A stretch of 45,685 nt of DNA. Origin: Candidatus Omnitrophota bacterium (GTDB taxonomy: Bacteria; Omnitrophota; Gorgyraeia; Gygaellales; Profunditerraquicolaceae). The notes under the pieces are model-generated. The model worked only from the letters and a program-made list of their open reading frames with translations. It was not told the DNA's origin and ran no database searches. Each line of letters opens with the position of its first letter. The stretch's first letter is position 1. Location: contig JAQUAP010000002.1 of the NCBI GenBank assembly GCA_028687205.1, positions 1-45,685 of the forward strand. Reading direction: 5' to 3'. Positions 1-4,745 of the stretch are shown here, in pieces. Both the position numbers and the translations under genes were made by a program.

Positions 1-639
1 CTCATTGCCGGTTAATTTAATCGTAGAAGATGGGATCATGGTAACCTCGGCATCCTGGGTTTTAATGCCTTTGGCCTCGAGGGCCTGTTTTACCTTTTCA
101 AAATTCTGCGGCGCGCAAAATACTTCATAATTTTTTTCATCCGCTTTCATATCTTCAGCTCCGGCATCCAAAACAATATTCATCAATTCGTCTTCTTTGG
201 CCTGAGATTTCTCTATAAGAAAATATCCTTTCATCGTGAACATCCAGCTTACTGAACCGGCGCCGGCAAAACTCCCGCCTTTTTTAGACATAATATTGCG
301 GATTTCCGCGCTGGTGCGGTTTTTATTATCCGTGAGCACTTCAATCATCAGCGCTACCCCGCCGGGGCCGTACGCTTCATACACGCATGTCTCATAAACT
401 ACGCCCGGCAATTCGCCTGTGCCGCGCTTAATCGCCATCTTCACGTTATCCGAAGGCATATTCGCTTCTTTTGCCTTCAGCATAACCGCCCTCAGGCGCG
501 GGTTGGTATCCGGGTTACCGCCGCCCTCACGGGCGATAACCGTAATTTCCTTGATTATCTTAGTGTAGGTTGCTCCTTTTTTAGCGTCCGCCGCCATTTT
601 TTTGCCTTTATTCGTCTTCCATTTAGAATGACCAGACAT
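1..639 (-). CDS. yebC: YebC/PmpR family transcriptional regulator, C-terminus outside window
   Basis: The translation opens with MSGHSKWKTNKGKK, the family hallmark, followed by GGGNPDTNPRLR and the segment YEAYGPGGVALMIEVLTDNKNRT. These are characteristic of the YebC/TACO1 fold. 213 codons are visible of a family length near 240-250, so only the last 30 or so residues are cut off by the window edge. The ATG at 639 has a strong GGAGG ribosome binding site about 8 bases upstream. YebC-type proteins act as DNA-binding regulators in some bacteria, and relatives help ribosomes through difficult sequences such as polyproline. The gene follows the RNase P RNA by only 32 bases with no terminator between, so it may share its transcript. 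The family call is firm; which role applies here cannot be told. Confidence 0.95.
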   Translation of the reverse strand, partial: MSGHSKWKTNKGKKMAADAKKGATYTKIIKEITVIAREGGGNPDTNPRLRAVMLKAKEANMPSDNVKMAIKRGTGELPGVVYETCVYEAYGPGGVALMIEVLTDNKNRTSAEIRNIMSKKGGSFAGAGSVSWMFTMKGYFLIEKSQAKEDELMNIVLDAGAEDMKADEKNYEVFCAPQNFEKVKQALEAKGIKTQDAEVTMIPSSTIKLTGNE

Positions 640-671
640 TGTTTATTTCCTCCTTAGGTTTAATTTAAAAA

Positions 672-1080
672 GGGCAGGTAAAATAAGCCGGGTTCTGTCT
701 TGATACGAGTATACGCATCGAAAAGTGGCCATTCCTCTAAGACCCTGATGTTGACACCAGGACTCAAGCAGCTTATTACCCGAGATTAATAGCGCGCCGG
801 ATAAGCGCGCGCCCTTTTTCAAGGGCTCATCTCCTATTCGCCTTGCTCCACGCAGAGATTGCCGCGTTTCATCTCGCAGTCGAAGGCTGCGAGATGATCC
901 TGAGCCGCTATAGGCGGCGAAGGATCTTACTCATCGCAATCTTTGACTGCTACTCGTCTCTGTGGCTCTTATCCTCGGCAGGCGATTAACCTGCCGGGTA
1001 GGCATTACCCTACTGCGTTATCCTCCGGAGCCCGGACTTTCCTCCCCGCCAAAGGCGGGGCGGCCACATTCTACCTGCCC
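672..1080 (-). ncRNA. rnpB: RNase P RNA (class A)
   Basis: Read on the minus strand, the conserved blocks appear in order: GAGGAAAGTCCGGGCTCC near the 5' end, ACAGAGACGAGT, GGAGCAAGGCGAATAGG, GCTGCTTGAG, AGAGGAATGGCCAC and AGACAGAACCCGGCTTA near the 3' end. The outermost 9 bases of each end are exact complements (672-680 with 1072-1080) and form helix P1, which fixes the ends at 409 nt. This is the catalytic RNA that cleaves 5' leaders from pre-tRNAs. About 58 nt in the P12 region (869-926) form two abutting hairpins that look inserted; see the findings. The gene sits between an RNase HI-like gene and yebC with 3-nt and 32-nt gaps. I see no clear promoter directly upstream, so it is probably made from a longer precursor. 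Confidence 0.95.
869..926. repeat. two abutting palindromes inside the RNase P RNA
   Basis: On the plus strand, TCATCTCGCAG (869-879) is complementary to CTGCGAGATGA (887-897). Immediately next, sharing two bases, GATCCT (896-901) pairs with AGGATC (921-926) and GCCGC (904-908) with GCGGC (914-918). Two stems back to back, both richer in pairing than a normal P12 arm, look like a small dispersed palindromic repeat that landed in the gene. Whether the same unit occurs elsewhere in the genome cannot be tested inside this window, where I see no second copy. Confidence 0.6.
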
Positions 1081-1086
1081 TATTTT

Positions 1087-1503
1087 TTAAAGAACCTTTC
1101 TCTTTAATTCTTTCTTGATCGCCTGCGTTGCTAATTTATCCGCGCCGGCGTTTTCTGCGCGCGGAATATTTTTTACCGAGACCTCTTTAAACGCCGCAAG
1201 CAAATTCAGCGCCTGATTATAAAGCCCGACTAGATTCGCGTGTTTGACTTTATAAACCTTATTTAACTGGCGCGCCAGGAGCTGGCTATCTGTCTTTATC
1301 CTGACGGCCTCTGCCTTTAAGATCAGCGCTTCCTGGAGGCCGTAAATCAAAGCTGTGTATTCGGCAATATTATTTGTAGCATTGCCGATATAAGTAGAGA
1401 TATTCTTTATTGTTTCCTTATCCCGGCAGATAACCACCCCGATGCCGCTGGGGCCCGGGTTGCCTTTTGACGCCCCGTCAATGTAAATTTCAAGTTCCTT
1501 CAT
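1087..1503 (-). CDS. RNase HI-like ribonuclease
   Basis: A 138-residue RNase H-fold protein. Motifs in order are YIDGASKGNPGPSGIG (first catalytic Asp, strand 1), NIAEYTALIYGL (catalytic Glu), TDSQLLARQL (catalytic Asp) and ENAGADKLA near the end (fourth acidic position). This pattern is typical of the short RNase HI group, which cuts RNA in RNA-DNA hybrids; it lacks the basic protrusion of the E. coli enzyme. I take the ATG at 1503; a TTG at 1506 is in frame just upstream. The start overlaps the stop of the zinc-ribbon gene by 14 bases, so the two are probably translationally coupled. The RNase P RNA begins 6 bases after its stop codon. Confidence 0.88.
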   Translation of the reverse strand: MKELEIYIDGASKGNPGPSGIGVVICRDKETIKNISTYIGNATNNIAEYTALIYGLQEALILKAEAVRIKTDSQLLARQLNKVYKVKHANLVGLYNQALNLLAAFKEVSVKNIPRAENAGADKLATQAIKKELKRKVL

Positions 1504-2215
1504 CAATATATAATATCCGGTTACACATCTCGCAGGTGATTATATGTTCATACATTTTAATCAAATTTATGACTTGCGGAGGGACAAACATATTGCAACC
1601 GCCGCAGGAGTTCCCTTTGACGATAACGATGGCCAGGCCGTCACGGCTGCCCAATATCCTTTCGTACTGGTTCAGGATCTTAGGGTCTATTTCCGGGGTC
1701 GCCTGTTTCCTCTGGGCCTCAAGCTGGCTCAGGCGGTCGTCTATCTCTTTGACCCGGTCCTCGATCTTTTTCTTCTCGGCTAAAAATACTTTTTCTTCCT
1801 CTTTAAGCCTCGCTTTTTCTTTTTCTACTTCCCCTTTTGCCGCATCCGCTTTATCAAATAATTCCAGGACCTTATCTTCGATAAGCGAGGTATCGGCTTT
1901 GGCGTCCTGTATCTGTTGCAGCATCGTCTGGTATTCCTTATTGGTTTTAAGCCCGTAAAGCTGGCTCTGCAATTTCTTAGCAGCTTCTTCTTTAGAGCCT
2001 AATTCCAGTTCCTTATCTTTCCTCTGCTTCTGCAGTTCCAGTAATGTTTTTTCTAATTCCGCTAAATGCGCCTTCTTAGCCTCAAAAGAAGCCTCAATTG
2101 CCTTAATCTCATCAGGCTTGGCGGATTTCTCGGAACGCAAAGCGTATATCTCGCTGTCTAACGTCTGTAATTTTATTAAGCTGCTCAACTGCGATTTTAG
2201 GTTCAGCGTTGACAA
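1490..2215 (-). CDS. Coiled-coil protein with C-terminal C4 zinc ribbon (COG1579 type)
   Basis: About 180 residues of long, charged coiled coil are followed by a zinc ribbon with SCGGC and, about 25 residues on, CEMC. This is the layout of the COG1579/CT398 family, whose biochemical role is not settled; chlamydial and other relatives have been linked to secretion and to sigma-54. The open frame runs upstream to 2269, but that stretch lies inside tRNA-Val. I therefore place the start at the TTG at 2215, which has GAGGGAG (2221-2227) five bases upstream. The protein is then 241 residues, usual for the family. The start codon lies 17 bases behind the tRNA 3' end, so the mRNA is probably released by tRNA 3' processing. 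Confidence 0.85.
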   Translation of the reverse strand: MSTLNLKSQLSSLIKLQTLDSEIYALRSEKSAKPDEIKAIEASFEAKKAHLAELEKTLLELQKQRKDKELELGSKEEAAKKLQSQLYGLKTNKEYQTMLQQIQDAKADTSLIEDKVLELFDKADAAKGEVEKEKARLKEEEKVFLAEKKKIEDRVKEIDDRLSQLEAQRKQATPEIDPKILNQYERILGSRDGLAIVIVKGNSCGGCNMFVPPQVINLIKMYEHIITCEMCNRILYIDEGT

Positions 2216-2232
2216 TTCTACTCCCTCTTTAA

Positions 2233-2309
2233 TGGTGGGCGATAGAGGATTCGGACCTCTGACCTCCACAATGTGAATGTGGCGCTCTAACCAACTGAGC
2301 CAATCGCCC
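2233..2309 (-). tRNA. tRNA-Val(CAC), CCA encoded
   Basis: The cloverleaf is complete: acceptor GGGCGAT/ATCGCCC, D arm with GGCTCAGTTGGTTAGAGC, anticodon stem CCACA/TGTGG around loop TTCACAT (anticodon CAC, reading GUG), and T arm with GAGGTCCGAATCC. The 3' CCA is encoded (2233-2235). Length is 77 nt including CCA. It is the last RNA before the protein genes of this block. Confidence 0.93.
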
Positions 2310-2310
2310 T

Positions 2311-2360
2311 ATGCCTGGGTCCGGATCGGTTCTCGCCAACTCCAGCCCACTATTCCCAAA
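2311..2360 (-). repeat. partial, diverged copy of the tRNA-flank repeat
   Basis: This stretch resembles the start of the repeat units at higher coordinates: GGTTCTCGCC followed by GCCCACTATT and CAAA directly before the next tRNA 3'-end copy at 2361. Several substitutions separate it from the two longer units. It lies against the 5' end of tRNA-Val and is the truncated far end of the array. Confidence 0.6.
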
Positions 2361-2537
2361 TGGGCCCAGAAGGATTCGAACCTCCGACCAGTCGCTTACG
2401 CTCCCCATAGGGGCTCTGCCCCTCTGGCGCTCCCCGCCTGCGGCGGTTCGCTGTCACCCCAAAAACGCGGGGAAAATCTTTCCCCGCACCCCTTTTTGGT
2501 CGTCGGTTCTCGCCGATCCCTGCCCACTATTTTCAAA
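2361..2537 (-). repeat. tRNA 3'-end-tailed tandem repeat, copy 1
   Basis: Bases 2361-2390 repeat the acceptor 3' strand, T arm and variable-loop edge of the tRNA at 2736-2807 with one substitution in the T stem. The D arm, anticodon arm and 5' acceptor strand are absent. The rest of the unit, about 145 bp, matches copy 2 almost base for base. It contains a 21-nt hairpin (2467-2487, GCGGGGAAA against TTTCCCCGC) followed on the minus strand by GTTTTT, which looks like an intrinsic terminator, and GC-rich small stems such as GGGGCTCTGCCCC. It cannot make a tRNA. Open reading frames across it follow the repeat and have no coding character. Confidence 0.85.
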
Positions 2538-2735
2538 TGGGCCCAGAAGGGTTCCTGCCTGCCGGCAGGCAGGCGAACCTCGCGACCAGTCGCTTGCGCT
2601 CCCCATAGGGGCTTTGCCCCTCTGGCGCTCTCCGCCTGCGGCGGTTCGCTGTCACCCCAAAAACGCGGGGAAAATCTTTCCCCGCACCCCTTTTTGGTCG
2701 TCGGTTCTCGCCGATCCCTGCCCACTATTTTCAAA
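2538..2735 (-). repeat. tRNA 3'-end-tailed tandem repeat, copy 2, T loop split by a palindrome
   Basis: Same organisation as copy 1: tRNA 3'-end segment, then the shared flank with its terminator-like hairpin at 2665-2685. It differs in length by 21 bases. Twenty of these are an insertion in the T-loop part of the tRNA segment, which creates the perfect palindrome CCTGCCTGCCGGCAGGCAGG at 2554-2573; one further base was gained next to it. Copy 2 directly abuts the intact tRNA at 2736. Confidence 0.85.
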
Positions 2736-2807
2736 TGGGCCCAGAAGGGTTCGAACCTCCGACCAAGTGATTATGAGTCACCTGCTCTACCACTGAGCTA
2801 TGGGCCC
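2736..2807 (-). tRNA. tRNA with CAU anticodon, probably tRNA-Ile2
   Basis: The 72-nt cloverleaf closes fully: acceptor GGGCCCA/TGGGCCC, D arm GCTCAGTGGTAGAGC, anticodon stem GGTGA/TCACT around CTCATAA (anticodon CAU), variable loop TGGTC, T arm GGAGGTTCGAACCCTTC, discriminator A. CCA is not encoded. The anticodon fits Met or Ile2, where TilS converts the C to lysidine. The body (AGGTGACTCATAATCACTTGGTC) resembles E. coli tRNA-Ile2 more than its elongator tRNA-Met, so I favour Ile2. A tRNA classifier would settle it. Its 3' end is the source of the repeats downstream. Confidence 0.88.
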
Positions 2808-2823
2808 GAAAAGTTAATACTAT

Positions 2824-2852
2824 ATGATACTATTTTTAGCCCTGTTTTGCAA
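2824..2852 (-). promoter_or_regulatory. sigma-70 promoter for the tRNA block
   Basis: On the minus strand, TTGCAA (2847-2852) and TATCAT (2824-2829) are separated by 17 bases. Transcription would start about 10 bases before the tRNA-Ile2 5' end. It is the only good promoter I see for the run tRNA, repeats, tRNA-Val, zinc-ribbon gene, RNase HI-like gene, rnpB and yebC. Confidence 0.6.
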
Positions 2853-2953
2853 GTTAAAAAATCGGTTTTTCCGATATAGATTTACTGTTTTTTCAGGCAA
2901 GATGCGTTACCAGGAGATAAAGAAACGCCACCGGCAGGGATACCGGCTTTTAG

Positions 2954-4279
2954 CTATTTTCTTTTAATAAAAGGCCTCAGCCCGTTCAAATCACGGATAG
3001 CTTCATCTATAAAAAGTTGCTCCCTGCCGGACAATGTTTTGGCTTTCTCCAGCGCTATCAATGCTTCCCCGGTATTGCCCAAATTTTTTTGTATGTCCGC
3101 TAAAGTCAAATACGCCTTGCGGTATGCAGGATTAATAGCCAATGCCTTATCTATAAACTCTTTTGCTTTAGCGTATTCTCCGGTCCCATTGTAAGCATAG
3201 GCAAGATTATTGAGCACAAGAGAGTTATTGGGGTTAAGCGAAAGCTTATGCCGGCAAAGAGCTATCTCCTTGCGGTATTCATCAAGCGCTTCCCGGGCGC
3301 GCCCCTGTTGCTTGTAAATATCTCCCAGGTCATTATGCACGTTGCTGTAACCGGACTCGGCGCTGATTACCTTCTCATATTCTAAGACAGCCTCGCCTAG
3401 CCTACCCTGGTCCCTGTATACGCTGGCCAGGGCATAACGGAAATTTACTTTACCGGGTTCTAAATTCAAGGCCTTTCTCAAAAATGACACTGCCTCGTCA
3501 TACTTTTCAAGGTTCATGTAAGCCAACCCCAGGTTATTTAAAAGCGCCGCATCATTTTTATTTATTGCTAAGGCCATCCTGTATTCATCGACAGCATTCT
3601 CAAAAAATCCTTTTGCAAAATAAACATCCCCGAGCAGTTTATGGATAAGAAAAAGATTATTATCCAGGCGCCTGGCTGCGTTTAACGCAGTTATGGCCTG
3701 GTCATATTGCTGGTCGGCATAATAAAAATACCCGAGTATATAATGAGAAAAGATAAAATCCGGATTGATTTTTAACGCCGTCTCCAATAATCCGTACGCC
3801 TTTACTTTATCACCCGCTATAAACGCATCTACGCCGGTCCCCAAAAGATAGGCGGTATACTCGAAAGAGACATAATCCATCAGATCTTTGATCTCCCGGT
3901 CAGACGGAAAAGCGGCCTTCGCCTTCTTTAGCGTATTCACTGCCTCCTGATATAATTTTTGCCGGATATAGGCGTCAGCTAAATCTGTATAAGCCGGGAC
4001 AAAATTTGCATCAAGCTGGATTGCCTTCTTATATTCCTCTACCGCTTTATCTTTTAGCCCCTCTTGAAAGTAAGCGTCCCCCAGTCCGTAATGGGCTACT
4101 GCGACCGAAGGATTGATCTTGAGCGATTTATTAAAAGAATCTATCGCCTCTTTATACAAATGCCTTTCATAATAGCCGCCTGCGCGGTTATAATAAAATG
4201 CCGCCAGCTTATTTTTACCCATAAATAAAATAAGTGCGAATAAAATTAAAATAGCCAACAGGTATAATTTATCTCTCAT
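2954..4279 (-). CDS. Membrane-anchored tetratricopeptide repeat protein
   Basis: A 441-residue protein with one N-terminal hydrophobic segment (about residues 5-21), acting as signal anchor, and then TPR units across almost all the rest. Typical helices include AGGYYERHLYKEAIDSFNK, AVAHYGLGDAYFQEGLKDKA and ALLNNLGLAYMNLEKYDEA. I count roughly ten TPR units. Such proteins serve as scaffolds for protein complexes, here on the outer face of the inner membrane. No catalytic domain is visible. It starts 30 bases beyond the terminator of the preceding small gene; I see neither a strong ribosome binding site nor a clear promoter. The partner is unknown. Confidence 0.85.
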   Translation of the reverse strand: MRDKLYLLAILILFALILFMGKNKLAAFYYNRAGGYYERHLYKEAIDSFNKSLKINPSVAVAHYGLGDAYFQEGLKDKAVEEYKKAIQLDANFVPAYTDLADAYIRQKLYQEAVNTLKKAKAAFPSDREIKDLMDYVSFEYTAYLLGTGVDAFIAGDKVKAYGLLETALKINPDFIFSHYILGYFYYADQQYDQAITALNAARRLDNNLFLIHKLLGDVYFAKGFFENAVDEYRMALAINKNDAALLNNLGLAYMNLEKYDEAVSFLRKALNLEPGKVNFRYALASVYRDQGRLGEAVLEYEKVISAESGYSNVHNDLGDIYKQQGRAREALDEYRKEIALCRHKLSLNPNNSLVLNNLAYAYNGTGEYAKAKEFIDKALAINPAYRKAYLTLADIQKNLGNTGEALIALEKAKTLSGREQLFIDEAIRDLNGLRPFIKRK

Positions 4280-4309
4280 GGGTCAGGTTTGCGTCTTCAC
4301 CGCATACGT

Positions 4310-4341
4310 AAAAACGGCAGGAAGTTGACTTTTCCTGCCGT
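4310..4341 (-). terminator. rho-independent terminator after the small membrane protein gene
   Basis: On the minus strand ACGGCAGGAA (4332-4341) and TTCCTGCCGT (4314-4323) form a perfect 10-bp stem with an 8-nt loop, followed by a run of T. It lies about 40 bases after the stop codon at 4383. Confidence 0.85.
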
Positions 4342-4382
4342 AAACTACGGATTCCCCAAAAATATCACTCAAGGGTCTTTAA

Positions 4383-4688
4383 TTATTTTGTTAAATCCTG
4401 CTGTTTAGCGCCTAAAACCTCAACTTTTTTAGTTAAATTAGCCAAATTATCCTTAGTCGCATTTAGGTCATCCCTAAGTTCAACCAGGTCTTTTTGCGCC
4501 TGCAAGACTTTAGGGATAAGCTGTTTAATCGCATCGCCTTGTTGCTGGATAACCTTAGTCAATCCGATCCTTGTCGTATCATCTACTTTTTGACAAACAA
4601 TATTATTTATTGAAAAAGCAAAAAAAGCAAAAATAACCGTCACTACGATTATAATCACTAACAGGGTTTTACTGATTTTCAAGTTCAT
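4383..4688 (-). CDS. Small membrane-anchored coiled-coil protein of unknown function
   Basis: A 101-residue protein: hydrophobic segment at about residues 8-28, then a helical region with heptad character (GDAIKQLIPKVLQAQK, LRDDLNATKDNLANLTKKVE). I do not recognise a named family. The shape recalls small inner-membrane or periplasmic coiled-coil proteins. A single Cys near residue 32 follows the hydrophobic stretch, but the preceding residues do not form a convincing lipobox. It has a strong GGAGGAGGGG ribosome binding site, an extended -10 promoter and a terminator, so it is a complete monocistronic unit and may be well expressed. Confidence 0.7.
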   Translation of the reverse strand: MNLKISKTLLVIIIVVTVIFAFFAFSINNIVCQKVDDTTRIGLTKVIQQQGDAIKQLIPKVLQAQKDLVELRDDLNATKDNLANLTKKVEVLGAKQQDLTK

Positions 4689-4711
4689 CTTTCCCCTCCT
4701 CCTTTTTACTA

Positions 4712-4720
4712 ATTATAACA
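4712..4720 (-). promoter_or_regulatory. extended -10 promoter for the small membrane protein gene
   Basis: The minus strand reads TGTTATAAT, a perfect -10 hexamer with the TGn extension, about 24 bases before the start codon and just ahead of the ribosome binding site. The closest -35-like hexamer (TTGCTA) is 20 bases away, too far to be ideal. Confidence 0.5.
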
Positions 4721-4745
4721 CTCTTTTGCTGAAATGGTAGCAATT

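Noticed and set aside
1467..1958. Plus-strand open reading frames opposite the minus-strand genes throughout the window
   Set aside because: They are antisense shadows with no ribosome binding sites, no family resemblance and low-complexity Ser/Leu-rich peptides.
2216..2269. Upstream extension of the zinc-ribbon protein
   Set aside because: These codons lie largely inside tRNA-Val; a TTG with a good ribosome binding site follows just after the tRNA.
2361..2590. Additional tRNA genes at the remnants
   Set aside because: Only the T arm and acceptor 3' strand are present; anticodon and D arms are missing.
2361..2735. CRISPR-like array
   Set aside because: Only two units of about 180-200 bp with near-identical interiors; no short direct repeats with unique spacers and no cas genes.
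2277..2879. Long open reading frames on both strands across the tRNA array
   Set aside because: They follow the tandem repeat and run over tRNA genes; their peptides simply repeat with the DNA unit and have no start signal or family. They are artefacts of GC-rich repeats.
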